A stretch of 64,000 nucleotides of DNA from Nonlabens sp. MB-3u-79 (GCF_002831625.1 NZ_CP025116.1:1812501-1876500); one strand, 5' to 3'; positions 37,461 through 47,822 are shown, counted from the stretch's first letter. The notes: generated from the sequence alone by a model not told the origin. Made by a program: numbers and translations.

Positions 37461-38840
37461 CTAAAAAATCTTACCAGGATTCAAGATTCCTTTGGGATCC
37501 ATAAAACTTTTAAGAGAACGCATCAAAGCAATTTCTTCTGGAGTACGGCACAATTCTAAATAGGCTTTTTTATGAGTTCCTATCCCATGCTCAGCACTTA
37601 CGGAGCCTCCTATTTCTTGGAGTCCGTCGTAGATGCAATGGTCTATTTCTTTTTTGAGTGCTACACGGAGGTTTTCTTTTCCTATCATAAAATGAATGTT
37701 CCCATCTGCCACGTGACCAAAAGCGTAGATTTGTTGCACACCTTTAATCGCAGCTAGAGCTTTATATCTGGCAGCGATATAGGAACCTATTAATGGGATG
37801 GGCAAACTGATATCAAAATGCTGGTCGTGGGTCATAAAATCTACCAGGTTATTGACATCTTCTCTGATTCTAAAAAACCACTCTACATCGCTAGGAGATT
37901 GCGCCATTACCGCATCTAGAATCATTTCATTTTCCAAGGCTTTTTCTAGTAAATCCTGGAATTCTGCTTGATTGTTAGTCAGATGACTCCCTAATGCTTC
38001 TGTCAGAACATAATACTGATAATCATAAGGTAAAGGCGGTTTTACCGCAGCACTGGTACTGGTCATTTGCTCGTAACTATTTTTCCAAATCAGTTCAAAG
38101 CCACTTAGCTTTCCAGCAAGATTGCTGTCCATAAATTTTAAAAAATCTACCACTTTATTATAGTCATTAAAACCTATGTACGCGGCGCTGCGGCTTGTAG
38201 GCGCTTCTTCTAGTTTTAGAACCGCTCGAGTAACTATTCCTAGGGTACCTTCACTACCTATAAACAATTGTTTGAGATCGTAACCACTATTATCTTTAAT
38301 GATTTTTTTCATAGAAGAGATCACAGTTCCGTCGGGAAGAACAGCTTCAAGTCCTAAAATAAGCTGTCGGGTCATTCCGTATTTGAGAACACGTAATCCT
38401 CCGGCATTTGTTGAAATAACACCACCTATTTGCGCGCTACCTCTTGCTCCAAAGTTCAAAGGGAATAACAATCCTTTCTCATTTACCGCCTCATGTATGT
38501 GCTCCAGAATAACCCCTGCTTGCACAGTCATGGTTCTGCTTGCGGTATCGATCTCTTCTATTTTATTCAATCTTTCTGTAGAGATCACTACTTCGTTTCC
38601 AGTAGTTTCTGTGCTTCCCACTAGATTAGTGAGACCGCCGTGAACTACAACCGGAAATGCTTCTTGGAAACATATTTTCATGATCTCACTTACCTGCTCC
38701 GTGCTTTCTGGCAGGAGCACGCACAAGGCTTTAAGAGGCTCGTCCATATGCCATATATGATGGTACCTATGGGACAAGGCATTTTGCTCAAGTATTTGTT
38801 CTTCTTTAAGACAGTGAGAAAAGAACTCGTGTGCGATCAT
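37461..38840 (-). CDS. FAD-binding 2-hydroxyacid oxidase/dehydrogenase (GlcD/D-lactate dehydrogenase type)
   Basis: 459 residues. The N-terminal FAD-binding (PCMH) domain has VVVHGGLTNLVGSTE and GGVISTNAGGLRVLKYGMTRQ, and the C-terminal FAD-linked oxidase domain has HVADGNIHF and the family end GGSVSAEHGIGTHKKAYLE...DPKGILNPGKIF. Likely oxidises D-lactate, D-2-hydroxyglutarate or glycolate; the sequence alone does not choose. It stands alone, converging with the DUF255 gene. No iron-sulfur subunit gene is next to it. Confidence 0.85.
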   Translation of the reverse strand: MIAHEFFSHCLKEEQILEQNALSHRYHHIWHMDEPLKALCVLLPESTEQVSEIMKICFQEAFPVVVHGGLTNLVGSTETTGNEVVISTERLNKIEEIDTASRTMTVQAGVILEHIHEAVNEKGLLFPLNFGARGSAQIGGVISTNAGGLRVLKYGMTRQLILGLEAVLPDGTVISSMKKIIKDNSGYDLKQLFIGSEGTLGIVTRAVLKLEEAPTSRSAAYIGFNDYNKVVDFLKFMDSNLAGKLSGFELIWKNSYEQMTSTSAAVKPPLPYDYQYYVLTEALGSHLTNNQAEFQDLLEKALENEMILDAVMAQSPSDVEWFFRIREDVNNLVDFMTHDQHFDISLPIPLIGSYIAARYKALAAIKGVQQIYAFGHVADGNIHFMIGKENLRVALKKEIDHCIYDGLQEIGGSVSAEHGIGTHKKAYLELCRTPEEIALMRSLKSFMDPKGILNPGKIF

Positions 38841-38911
38841 GGATAAAAAATATTGGATAATTACTACAGGTGTAAGCTAATCAATTATAGCTCAATTTTG
38901 TTTTGTTTTTT

Positions 38912-39148
38912 TTACCCTTCCCATAATTGTCCTCGATGTGGCTTCAAAGCATCCCTTACTGAAGGCATATGTTCTTCTTCTAGTGCGATAAAGGCGATGT
39001 GATGCCTGTCATTTATCGCTTCTACACCAGTGGCGATGGAAGCTACTTCTTCACTCGCTACAAAATCATCCAAGTGAATGAGGTGGTGTGCTGCTGTTCT
39101 AGCTGCATCTGGACCTTTAAAGTCCCAAATCAATTTTAATTTTCTCAT
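38912..39148 (-). CDS. Conserved-looking small protein of unknown function
   Basis: 78 residues (MRKLKLIWDFKGPDAARTAA...). Mixed alpha/beta content with several histidines (HHLIHLDDF, DRHHIAF) and a ferredoxin-like length. Its ATG overlaps the stop of the SRPBCC gene by 4 bp (ATGA), so the two are translationally coupled and probably act together. I recognise no family. The histidines could bind a metal, which is only a guess. Confidence 0.65.
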   Translation of the reverse strand: MRKLKLIWDFKGPDAARTAAHHLIHLDDFVASEEVASIATGVEAINDRHHIAFIALEEEHMPSVRDALKPHRGQLWEG

Positions 39149-39627
39149 GAATCGTTTCTAATAAAATTACCTTTGTTTTCTGCAAAGGTCTTGAAATCTT
39201 CCATATGTTGCAGTGTTTGCTGCTTAAATAATTTAGGTTGTGCTTTTGCAACTACTCTCATCATACCCGTAAACTTAAAAATACTGGTAGCATTCCATAA
39301 AGTAGTTGCTACTAATTGATTATTGATGCTTGTTTCGCTTTCGCGAAAGCGGTTACTCTGCTTATTAAGTACGCCACTAGTGCGGTAGGTAGCCTCCCAT
39401 AAGTGAGGTAAGTCTACAGATGTGATTTGTTCCTTCATCGTAATGGTTGTTCCAGCAACTCTAATTTTCATTTCTCTAGTGCTATTTTCTTCTCCAGGAT
39501 TTCCCGAAAGATCTCGAGAACTTACCAGTCCTTTTTGCCAATGTTTAAAATAACTTTGATTTTTAAACAATTCCATTACTTCATTAATAGGAAGTAAAAT
39601 TTCAATAGAACACTCGCTTTTTATCAT
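39145..39627 (-). CDS. SRPBCC (START-like) family protein
   Basis: 160 residues from the ATG at 39627; a further ATG at 39645 would add six residues ahead of MIKSECSIEILLPINEV, where family alignments usually begin. The helix-grip pattern fits the SRPBCC superfamily (polyketide cyclase/lipid-binding): N-terminal strand, INEVMELFKNQSYFKHWQKGL helix, TITMKEQITSVDLPHLWEATYRTSG strands, long C-terminal helix FKQQTLQHMEDFKTFAENK. Likely binds a hydrophobic small molecule. A palindrome copy is inside the gene (RFRES). Confidence 0.75.
   Translation of the reverse strand: MIKSECSIEILLPINEVMELFKNQSYFKHWQKGLVSSRDLSGNPGEENSTREMKIRVAGTTITMKEQITSVDLPHLWEATYRTSGVLNKQSNRFRESETSINNQLVATTLWNATSIFKFTGMMRVVAKAQPKLFKQQTLQHMEDFKTFAENKGNFIRNDS
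39336..39351. repeat. 16-bp palindrome, copy 7
   Basis: Perfect copy inside the SRPBCC gene, read on the minus strand as RFRES. Confidence 0.95.
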
Positions 39628-39738
39628 AATGGTTAAGTCGTTCAACCTGTTCTAAACTTAATTAGATTTAATAAAATAACAAGTGAAACACTGCGTTTTG
39701 AAAGGCAATGTTAAATAACTATTTTTGCTATCCTTGAA

Positions 39739-41736
39739 ATGAAAGATATGATGTATATAAAATATAAAAAAAGCCTCCTAGGTATAGCGGTGTTGCTATT
39801 TTCTTTGGTATCCTACGCTCAAAAAATAGAAGACGCCACCTTTCTTACCATAGATGGGATGGACTATGATGCAGGGACTTTCATGAAATTTTATTTTAAG
39901 AATATAGATATCGTTCAAGACGAAGAACAAAAAGATATTGATAACTACCTGGATCTATATATTGACTACCGTTTAAAGTTACAGCAAGCTTATGAATTAG
40001 AGCTGGATAAAAAGGAAAGTCATATTAGAGATATTCAAAGTACTCGTTCTAGTTTGGCACAACCTTATTTAACAGATAATAAAGTGACAGCAAGCTTAGT
40101 TAAAGAGGGATATGAGCGAGGTTTGCAACAGGTAAGCGCGAGCCATATTCTAATTAAAGTAAGTCGGGGAGCTTCTCCTTCAGATACTTTAATGGCCTGG
40201 AATAGGATCGAGGCTATTTATAAAGAACTTCAACAAGGTGCCGATTTTGGATCCCTTGCTAGAACTAAAAGTGAAGGTCCTAGTGCAGGTAACGAAGGAG
40301 GTTTAGGCTGGTTCGGTGCTTTTGTGATGGCTTATGAATTTGAGACAGTCGCCTACGAGACGCCAGTAGGTACCTTTTCAAAACCTATAAGAACAGATTT
40401 TGGATATCATATCGTTTATGTAAATAATAAAAGAGCAGATCCTGGAGAAGTGACCGTAGCGCACATCATGACTTTTGATAAACAAGAAGAGGGTGAGCAA
40501 ACAGCAGCGAGCCGTATTCAAGAAATATACCAACAACTGGAGGAAGGAAGAAGTTTTGAGGAACTTGCTAGAGAATTCTCTGATGATGAAAATAGTGCTG
40601 CTCGCGGGGGAAGGCTCGATAAATTTGGTACTGGTGGAATAGACGAGACTTTTGCAAATGCTGCTTTTGAACTCCAAGAAAAAGGAGCGTATAGCAAGCC
40701 GGTAGAAACTAAGTATGGCTGGCATATCGTTCAACTACTGGAAAAGCATCCTCTAAAAACTTTTGACGAGTTGGAAAGGGAGCTTAGAGATAAAATTCAA
40801 AAGTCACCACGTTCTAGAAAGATTACTGAGGCGTTTACGGGTCAGCTTAAAAAACAATATCAAGTTCCTGGAAAATTAGTATTGCCTAAGGAAGTTTATG
40901 ATCTCGTGAACGATAGTTTAATCTTGGAGAGAAAGTACGTTTTTGATAAGAATCAACCCGCAAACACCACCGAGCTTTTTAAAATTAGAGAAACCAACTA
41001 TACCATCACTAACTTTCTTTCTTACGTAGAGCAAAAGCAATTAAAGGAATTCACTTTTTACGCTAATAAAAAAGAAAAGTTAGACGCCTTTTATGAGGCT
41101 TTTGTAACGGAGAAAATTATTTCTTACTACGATTCTAATTTAGAGAGAGATAACGAAGACTTTAGATTCTTATACAATGAATTTAAAGAAGGCTTCTTAG
41201 TGTTTGACCTAATTGAAACACAAATATGGAATAAAGCAGATAATGATTCGGTGGGGCAGCAGGATTATTACAATCGCTATAAAGGCAAGTATACATGGAA
41301 ACGCAGGTTAGATATTGACCTTACGCAAAGTACATCAGAAGAAGTGGCTCTTGAAGTTAGAAAAATGTTGCAACAAGGAATCGCCACAGATTCTATAAAA
41401 GCCCGTCTTAATGTTGATAATAAAACTAAAGTGATGATTTCTTCTGGAATAGTAGAAGACACATACCATAGATTGCCGGACGATTTTGAAGTGCAATTAG
41501 GAGTTTCTAAAGTACATCATGATGATGGAGATAGTTTTTATAAAGTCATACAAGTAAATGAAATCATAGAGCCATCTGTTAAAAACATAGAAGAATCAAG
41601 AGGTAGGGTCATTAATGATTACAAACAAGAGCTAGAAAAAAACTGGATAGAGGATCTTAGAAAAGGTCATCAAATAGAAATTCATAGAAAGGTGTTCCAA
41701 AAAGTAAAAGCTCAAATAAAAACACAACTTGATTAA
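39739..41736 (+). CDS. Periplasmic peptidyl-prolyl isomerase with two parvulin (PpiC) domains
   Basis: 665 residues with a signal peptide (ends SLVSYAQ, about residue 27). Two rotamase domains are clear: about 130-232 (QVSASHILI...GGLGWFGAFVMAYEFE...TDFGYHIVYV) and about 236-335 (EVTVAHIM...GGRLDKFGTGGIDETFANAAF...KYGWHIVQL). A long alpha-rich C-terminal region follows. Role: folding of outer-membrane and secreted proteins in the periplasm. First gene of a three-gene unit; the next gene overlaps it by 8 bp. A -7-like TATCCTTG lies just before the ATG at 39739. Confidence 0.88.
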   Translation: MKDMMYIKYKKSLLGIAVLLFSLVSYAQKIEDATFLTIDGMDYDAGTFMKFYFKNIDIVQDEEQKDIDNYLDLYIDYRLKLQQAYELELDKKESHIRDIQSTRSSLAQPYLTDNKVTASLVKEGYERGLQQVSASHILIKVSRGASPSDTLMAWNRIEAIYKELQQGADFGSLARTKSEGPSAGNEGGLGWFGAFVMAYEFETVAYETPVGTFSKPIRTDFGYHIVYVNNKRADPGEVTVAHIMTFDKQEEGEQTAASRIQEIYQQLEEGRSFEELAREFSDDENSAARGGRLDKFGTGGIDETFANAAFELQEKGAYSKPVETKYGWHIVQLLEKHPLKTFDELERELRDKIQKSPRSRKITEAFTGQLKKQYQVPGKLVLPKEVYDLVNDSLILERKYVFDKNQPANTTELFKIRETNYTITNFLSYVEQKQLKEFTFYANKKEKLDAFYEAFVTEKIISYYDSNLERDNEDFRFLYNEFKEGFLVFDLIETQIWNKADNDSVGQQDYYNRYKGKYTWKRRLDIDLTQSTSEEVALEVRKMLQQGIATDSIKARLNVDNKTKVMISSGIVEDTYHRLPDDFEVQLGVSKVHHDDGDSFYKVIQVNEIIEPSVKNIEESRGRVINDYKQELEKNWIEDLRKGHQIEIHRKVFQKVKAQIKTQLD

Positions 41737-42580
41737 AAAGACCCTATTTATAACGCTTTTCATTTCCTTAGTCTCTTGTGGGTACTTTACAAAAGAGACC
41801 CCGCCAGATACTGTGGTAACTTTAGGTGCGCATTATTTGGATAAAGATGATATCGCGCGACTTTTACCACAGGGGTATACACTACAAGACAGCACTCAAA
41901 TTGTAGATGCATATATAAATAAGTGGGCAACAGATCATTTGTTAATGGATAATGCAATCGATAATATTTCACAAGACAGACAGGTGCAACTGGATCAATT
42001 GATTGAAAATTATCAAATAGAATTATACGCCCAAGAATACCTGGGAGAATTAACCAAGCAAAATCTAGACACACTCATCTCAGAAAAGGCAATTCTAGCT
42101 TTCTATGAAAAACGCAAAGAGGACTTTAAATTAAATGAAGATTTGGTTCAGTTTAGGTTCGTTCAACTAGATCCTCTTAACACTGATTTGCAAAAAATAA
42201 CAAAGTGGTTCAATAAAGGCGACGTAAATTCGTTGAAGAAAGTAGACAGCCTTAGGCTATCTTATCGTAATTATTTTTTAAACGATAGCATCTGGATAAA
42301 AAAGAGTGCCCTTTTTGACGCTATGGACGTGATCAACGTAGCAAATGAAAAGTTATATATAAAAGAGAATAAAACGTGGAAGCTAGAAGATAGTCTTGGC
42401 GTATATTTGGTGCGATTTAATAAGGTGCTTAAACGCGGGGATCGCGCGCCTTTATCCTATGTAAAACCTACTGTAAAACAGGTGTTGCTCAACAGGAGTA
42501 AACTTGCTTATATTAAAAAATTAGAAAAAGATTTATTAAATGACGCTATTAACAGTGATAAACTTCAAATCAATAACTAA
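41729..42580 (+). CDS. Lipoprotein of a PpiC/SurA operon
   Basis: 283 residues from a TTG start that overlaps the end of the previous gene by 8 bp. Lipoprotein signal MIKKTLFITLFISLVSCGYF with C17. The rest is alpha-rich (QIVDAYINKWATDHLLMDNA, LTKQNLDTLISEKAILAFYEKRKEDFKL) and reads like the chaperone part of SurA/PpiD without an obvious parvulin core. Placed between two isomerases, it most likely helps the same outer-membrane folding path. Function by context only. Confidence 0.75.
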   Translation: MIKKTLFITLFISLVSCGYFTKETPPDTVVTLGAHYLDKDDIARLLPQGYTLQDSTQIVDAYINKWATDHLLMDNAIDNISQDRQVQLDQLIENYQIELYAQEYLGELTKQNLDTLISEKAILAFYEKRKEDFKLNEDLVQFRFVQLDPLNTDLQKITKWFNKGDVNSLKKVDSLRLSYRNYFLNDSIWIKKSALFDAMDVINVANEKLYIKENKTWKLEDSLGVYLVRFNKVLKRGDRAPLSYVKPTVKQVLLNRSKLAYIKKLEKDLLNDAINSDKLQINN

Positions 42581-44009
42581 ATACCTGGCCATTATTACTG
42601 TTTTCGTTTTCGCGAAAGCGGTAACTGCACAAACTGCAGTAGAGCAAGATGTTGTAGCTTTAGATAACAAGAATGTACAAGAAACGCTGGCCGCAATGGA
42701 CAGTGTGAAACCCCGTACAAAAACCCGATTTCTTATAGAAGGAGTGGCTGGAGTCATCGGTGATTATGTCATCTTAGGGTCCGATATCGTAACTGCAAAA
42801 GCTCAAGCAAAGAGAGAAGCAGGTATATCTGATATCTCCAGCTGTGAATTGATGGAAAGCTTGCTTTCAGAAAAAATGTATGCACATCATGCCATTCAAG
42901 ACAGTATCACCATAGGTGATCGAGAAATAGAAGGTAGAACAGAAGGTCAAATTCAATATTTTAAGAATGCCCTTCAAACTAACGATGATCAAAAGATCGC
43001 AGACTTTTATAAAAAGGAGAATATTGCACAGGTGAGAGAAGCTTTAAATCGTGTCAATCGTGACGGACTACTAGCACAGCGTATGCAAGAACGTATTACC
43101 GAGCAGGTAGAAATCACTCCAGAGGAGGTTCGTGAATTTTATAAATCCATACCAGAGAAAGATTTACCACTTTTTAATACAGAGGTAGAAATGGCTCAAA
43201 TTGTGGTAATACCAGAGCCAGAAAAGGAAGAAGTAAATCTGGTAATTAATAAATTAGCAGGATATAGAGCAGACGTTATTGATAACGGTGCTGATTTTGC
43301 AGCAAAAGCAACGCTTTATTCTGACGATACAGGGACGGAGCGTCAAGGTGGGGTTTTATCGCTTAAGAGGAATGACCCATTTGTAAAAGAATTTAAGGAT
43401 CAAGCTTTTTCACTCCAAGAGGGTGAAATCAGTGAGCCTTTTGAAACCATGTTTGGTTGGCATATTCTTTATGTAGAGAAAATACGTGGACAAATTAGAG
43501 ATGTGAGACACATTTTATTAAAGCCCTATATTTCTGTAGCACAAGTTGAAAATTCAAAGGCAGAGTTAAACGCTATGCGAGATCGCATTATCCTAAATGA
43601 GATCAGTTTTGGAGATGCTGCAAAAGAAATTAGTGATGAAGAAAAGACAGCTCAAAATGGTGGTAAAATCATCAATCCTAACACAGGAACTGGTAGAATA
43701 GAAGTTACCAGATTAGAATCTGATATGGCTTCTACCTTACAATTTCTTGAAAAGGGAGACCTCAGTGGTGTTATAGAAGAAACGGACCCTCGCATGGGAT
43801 CAACAAACTTTAAAGTAGTTTATATTATTGATAAAATTCCAGATCATAAAGCAAATTATGCCAATGATTATTTGAAAATCAAAGATTTAGCCTTGAAGGA
43901 TAAGCAAGTAAAGGCTATCAATAAGTGGCGTAATGAAAAAATTACCGATACTTATATCAAGATAGGAGCAGAATACAAAGACTGCGATATTCTTAATGCC
44001 TGGAATTAA
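42540..44009 (+). CDS. SurA-like periplasmic chaperone/peptidyl-prolyl isomerase
   Basis: 489 residues; its first 41 bases overlap the end of the lipoprotein gene. Signal peptide to about residue 30 (VFVFAKAVTAQ), whose C-terminal part is encoded by a palindrome copy. The N-terminal alpha-helical region (about 55-200) matches the SurA chaperone core. Parvulin domain 1 spans about 215-325 (EMAQIVVIP...GGVLSLKRND...TMFGWHILYVEK); a second, more divergent one spans about 330-440 (DVRHILLKPY...NGGKIINPNTGTG). Expected to carry outer-membrane proteins to the BAM complex. Confidence 0.88.
   Translation: MTLLTVINFKSITKYLAIITVFVFAKAVTAQTAVEQDVVALDNKNVQETLAAMDSVKPRTKTRFLIEGVAGVIGDYVILGSDIVTAKAQAKREAGISDISSCELMESLLSEKMYAHHAIQDSITIGDREIEGRTEGQIQYFKNALQTNDDQKIADFYKKENIAQVREALNRVNRDGLLAQRMQERITEQVEITPEEVREFYKSIPEKDLPLFNTEVEMAQIVVIPEPEKEEVNLVINKLAGYRADVIDNGADFAAKATLYSDDTGTERQGGVLSLKRNDPFVKEFKDQAFSLQEGEISEPFETMFGWHILYVEKIRGQIRDVRHILLKPYISVAQVENSKAELNAMRDRIILNEISFGDAAKEISDEEKTAQNGGKIINPNTGTGRIEVTRLESDMASTLQFLEKGDLSGVIEETDPRMGSTNFKVVYIIDKIPDHKANYANDYLKIKDLALKDKQVKAINKWRNEKITDTYIKIGAEYKDCDILNAWN
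42605..42620. repeat. 16-bp palindrome, copy 8 (one mismatch)
   Basis: CGTTTTCGCGAAAGCG, one base off the consensus, inside the SurA-like gene, where it encodes VFAKA of the signal peptide. Confidence 0.9.
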
Positions 44010-44030
44010 TTCTCATAAAACCATCCCTTC

Positions 44031-44984
44031 ATGTCAGATGTAGCTGCGATAGATCACTTGGTAAAAAAACACCAGGAGCTTAAAAAAGAAATTGCCAAAG
44101 TAATAATAGGACAGGACAATGTCATCAATGAGATATTGATTGCGGTTTTCTCTGGGGGTCATGCGCTTCTTGTAGGAGTTCCAGGACTGGCAAAAACTTT
44201 AATGGTAAACACTATATCGCAAGCTTTAGGATTAAACTTTAAACGCATTCAATTTACCCCAGATTTGATGCCTAGTGATATTGTAGGTAGTGAAATTTTG
44301 GATGAGAATAGGACTTTTAAATTTCTAAAGGGACCTGTTTTTTCCAACATCATTCTTGCAGACGAGATCAACCGTACACCGCCTAAAACTCAGGCGGCAC
44401 TTCTAGAAGCCATGCAGGAGAAATCAGTAACTGTAGCGGGTCACAATTATAAATTAGATGCTCCCTACTTTGTACTAGCAACTCAAAACCCAATTGAGCA
44501 GGAAGGAACCTATCCTTTGCCGGAGGCACAGTTGGATAGATTTATGTTTTCTATCAATTTACAATATCCCTCTTTTCAAGAAGAGGTAGATGTGGTAAAA
44601 GCAACTACTGGAGATCATAAGCCAGTGGTAAATGCGTTATTTACAGCCCAAGAAATTGTGGACTTTCAGCAATTAGTAAGACGTATTCCAGTCGCAGATA
44701 ATGTGATTGAATATGCGGTTACTTTGGTTGGTAAGACACGACCTAAAAGCGATGCAGCACCAGAGATTGTAAAAGAATACTTAGATTGGGGCGCCGGACC
44801 TCGAGCTTCACAGAATCTTATTTTAGCAGCAAAAACGCACGCAGCCGTTAATGGTAAATACAGTCCAGATATTGAGGATGTAAAAGCCGTTGCGACAAGT
44901 ATTTTAAGGCATAGAATCATAAAAAATTACAAAGCAGAGGCCGAAGGTCATACCGAAGAAAGTATCATTGATCGACTGCTGTAG
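44031..44984 (+). CDS. MoxR-family AAA ATPase
   Basis: 317 residues. Walker A GVPGLAKT (about 55-62), Walker B ILADEINRTPPKTQAALLEAMQE, sensor 1 ATQNPIEQEGTYPLPEAQLDRFMF, all typical of MoxR. The C-terminal lid follows (about 220-317). MoxR proteins act as chaperones that insert cofactors or assemble complexes, usually with a von Willebrand-domain partner. No such partner (BatA/BatB/DUF58) is next to it here, since a 502-bp gap follows. It starts 21 bp after the SurA-like gene and may be co-transcribed. Confidence 0.9.
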   Translation: MSDVAAIDHLVKKHQELKKEIAKVIIGQDNVINEILIAVFSGGHALLVGVPGLAKTLMVNTISQALGLNFKRIQFTPDLMPSDIVGSEILDENRTFKFLKGPVFSNIILADEINRTPPKTQAALLEAMQEKSVTVAGHNYKLDAPYFVLATQNPIEQEGTYPLPEAQLDRFMFSINLQYPSFQEEVDVVKATTGDHKPVVNALFTAQEIVDFQQLVRRIPVADNVIEYAVTLVGKTRPKSDAAPEIVKEYLDWGAGPRASQNLILAAKTHAAVNGKYSPDIEDVKAVATSILRHRIIKNYKAEAEGHTEESIIDRLL

Positions 44985-45486
44985 AAAAGAACCCTTAGTT
45001 TTGATATACTCCTACCTTTAATCGTTTCCAGACAAAACTGGAAAGAATCGAGCTTTCGTTATGTATGGAGAACGTTTAAATTGATCTTACATAAATTTGG
45101 CTTAGACTATACTCTCATCTAATAGTTTTTTAAATCTCTATTTCCGAGCACCTGTTTTCTGTAATGACAGAAAGTGTTTATCTTATATTTAATCGTTCCT
45201 CCCAATGTATCATGTGGTTTAGGTCTTTTTTGATACAGAAAATACCATTATAGATATTTCTAATCACGCTTTCGCGAAAGCGGAAACATTACCATCGTTA
45301 TCGTTAATTGTAGAACTGATAATATAAACAGGGTGAAATTATCAAATTGACAAAATAAGAACCTTGGACAGCTTATTATTTTAAGAATGTCTAAACAACT
45401 GTGGTAGCGCGGTGAGACTTTCATTTTACGTAGCATTTTTGTAACTTCGCGTTCCTAAAAAAAATTGATTAATTAAATTTAGATAT
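44985..45486. other. 502-bp intergenic region before aconitase
   Basis: No gene seen. It holds a small dyad TTTCCAG/CTGGAAA (45025-45044) without T-run, the palindrome at 45267-45282, and a -7-like TAACTTCG at 45442-45449 that is likely part of the aconitase promoter. Confidence 0.5.
45267..45282. repeat. 16-bp palindrome, copy 9
   Basis: Perfect copy in the gap between moxR and aconitase. Confidence 0.95.
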
Positions 45487-47754
45487 ATGGCTTTTGATAT
45501 AGATATGATTAAAAAGGTGTATGCTGAGATGCCAGCGCGCGTGAATAAAGCACGTGAAACTACTGGTAAACCACTTACACTTGCTGAGAAGATTTTGTAT
45601 TCTCATCTTTGGGATGGTGTTCCTGGCAAACCCTTTACTAGAGGAAAAGATTATGTTGATTTTGCCCCGGATCGTATCGCATGTCAAGATGCTACGGCTC
45701 AAATGGCTTTGCTACAATTTATGCAAGCTGGAAAAGATAAAGTTGCTGTGCCTACAACGGTACATTGTGATCACTTGATCCAAGCTAAAAATGGAGCGTC
45801 TATGGACCTTCAAAGCGCATTGAATACTTCTAACGAAGTGTTCAACTTTTTAGAATCAGTATCTGATAAGTATGGAATTGGTTTCTGGAAACCTGGTGCC
45901 GGTATTATACACCAAGTAGTTCTTGAGAATTATGCATTCCCTGGAGGAATGATGATAGGAACAGATTCTCACACCGTAAACGCAGGAGGACTAGGAATGG
46001 TTGCCATAGGAGTAGGTGGAGCAGATGCTGTTGATGTTATGGCAGGAATGGCATGGGAATTAAAATTCCCTAAATTGATAGGGGTGAAACTTACCGGTAA
46101 ATTATCTGGATGGACAGCGCCTAAAGATGTCATTCTTAAAGTGGCTGAAATTCTTACTGTTAAAGGAGGAACTGGAGCTATTGTAGAATACTTCGGAGAA
46201 GGAGCAATGAATCTTTCCTGTACAGGAAAAGGAACCATTTGTAACATGGGAGCTGAGATAGGAGCAACGACTTCTACTTTTGGTTATGACGATTCTATGG
46301 AGCGTTACTTACGTGCTACAGATAGAGCTGATATTTCAGATGCAGCAAATGAAGTCAGAGAGCATCTTACAGGAGATGCTGAGGTGTATGCTAATCCAGA
46401 GCAGTATTTTGATCAAGTAATTGAGATCAATTTAGATACCCTAATGCCACAAATTAATGGACCATTTACTCCAGACCTTGCGACAGAATTGGGTGCCATG
46501 AATGAAAAGGCGACTAAAAATGGATGGCCACTTAAAGTGGAATGGGGACTTATAGGTTCTTGTACCAACTCTTCCTATGAAGATTTATCACGCGCGAGCT
46601 CTATCGCCCAACAAGCCATTGATAAAAAGTTAAAAACTAAAGCAGAATTTGGTATCAACCCAGGTTCAGAAAAAGTGCGTTACACCACCGAGCGTGACGG
46701 AATCTTAGGCATATTTGAAAAATTAGACGCTAAAATATTTACAAACGCTTGCGGACCATGTATAGGTCAGTGGGCGCGTTATAGCGATCCTAAAAATGCT
46801 CCTAAAAACTCCATCATTCACTCGTTCAATAGAAACTTTGCAAAACGTGCCGATGGTAACCCTAACACTCACGCCTTTGTAGCTTCACCAGAAATGGTTG
46901 CCGCAATTGCGATTGCAGGACGTCTGGACTTTAATCCTATCACTGATACATTGATCAATGAAGACGGAGAAGAAGTGATGCTAGATGAGCCTACAGGATG
47001 GGAATTGCCTCCTAAAGGTTTTGAAGTAAAAGATGACGGTTACTTAGCGCCGCAAGAAGATGGAAGTGGTGTAGTAATTAAAGTGGATGAAGATTCAGAA
47101 CGCATTCAAATATTAGAGCCATTTACACCTATAGGTACGGATATTTCTAAAGCAAAATTGTTGATCAAAGCATTTGGTAAATGTACCACCGATCATATTT
47201 CTATGGCAGGGCCTTGGTTGCGTTACAGAGGTCACTTAGATAATATTTCTAACAACTGTTTGATAGGTGCAGTAAATGCGTACAACAAGCAAACCAATTT
47301 GGTGAAAAGTCAGTTAGATGGTGAATATGATGCTGTGCCGGCAACGGCCAGAGCTTATAAAGCTGCTGGGATTCCTTCTATTGTTGTAGGAGATCATAAT
47401 TATGGGGAAGGTTCTTCTAGAGAGCATGCTGCCATGGAGCCACGTTTCTTAGGTGTAGTTGCTGTGATTGTGAAATCATTTGCACGTATTCATGAGACCA
47501 ACTTGAAGAAACAAGGGATGTTAGGACTTACGTTTGCAAACGAGGCAGACTATGACTTGATCCAAGAAGATGATACCTTTAACTTTGTAGATTTAGCCTC
47601 TTTCTCTCCAGATAAGCCACTTACGATCGAAGCTACTCATGCAGACGGTTCTATGGAAACGATTATGGCAAACCATACCTATAATGCTGCTCAAATCGGC
47701 TGGTTCCATAAAGGAAGTGCCTTGAATAAAATTAAAGAAGAAAACGCCGCTTAA
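45487..47754 (+). CDS. acn: Aconitate hydratase (mitochondrial-type)
   Basis: 755 residues, close in length to mitochondrial aconitase and shorter than the bacterial AcnA type (about 890). Catalyses citrate to isocitrate in the TCA cycle. Landmarks: [38 protein letters not shown], first cluster cysteine in [13 protein letters not shown], the other two in [11 protein letters not shown], and the swivel-domain [22 protein letters not shown]. All three [4Fe-4S] cysteines are present. Stands alone with its own promoter region and terminator. Confidence 0.95.
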   Translation: MAFDIDMIKKVYAEMPARVNKARETTGKPLTLAEKILYSHLWDGVPGKPFTRGKDYVDFAPDRIACQDATAQMALLQFMQAGKDKVAVPTTVHCDHLIQAKNGASMDLQSALNTSNEVFNFLESVSDKYGIGFWKPGAGIIHQVVLENYAFPGGMMIGTDSHTVNAGGLGMVAIGVGGADAVDVMAGMAWELKFPKLIGVKLTGKLSGWTAPKDVILKVAEILTVKGGTGAIVEYFGEGAMNLSCTGKGTICNMGAEIGATTSTFGYDDSMERYLRATDRADISDAANEVREHLTGDAEVYANPEQYFDQVIEINLDTLMPQINGPFTPDLATELGAMNEKATKNGWPLKVEWGLIGSCTNSSYEDLSRASSIAQQAIDKKLKTKAEFGINPGSEKVRYTTERDGILGIFEKLDAKIFTNACGPCIGQWARYSDPKNAPKNSIIHSFNRNFAKRADGNPNTHAFVASPEMVAAIAIAGRLDFNPITDTLINEDGEEVMLDEPTGWELPPKGFEVKDDGYLAPQEDGSGVVIKVDEDSERIQILEPFTPIGTDISKAKLLIKAFGKCTTDHISMAGPWLRYRGHLDNISNNCLIGAVNAYNKQTNLVKSQLDGEYDAVPATARAYKAAGIPSIVVGDHNYGEGSSREHAAMEPRFLGVVAVIVKSFARIHETNLKKQGMLGLTFANEADYDLIQEDDTFNFVDLASFSPDKPLTIEATHADGSMETIMANHTYNAAQIGWFHKGSALNKIKEENAA

Positions 47755-47774
47755 TAAAGCGTTTTCATTATATT

Positions 47775-47808
47775 AAAAAGCCTCTTAAGAAATTAAGAGG
47801 CTTTTTTT
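47775..47808 (+). terminator. Rho-independent terminator after aconitase
   Basis: Stem AAAAAGCCTCTTA...TAAGAGGCTTTTTTT, perfect pairing and a run of seven T. Confidence 0.9.
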
Positions 47809-47822
47809 ATGGGTTGGGTTTT

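Noticed and set aside
37572..38846. Plus-strand frames opposite the FAD oxidase
   Set aside because: Shadows of the well-supported minus-strand gene.
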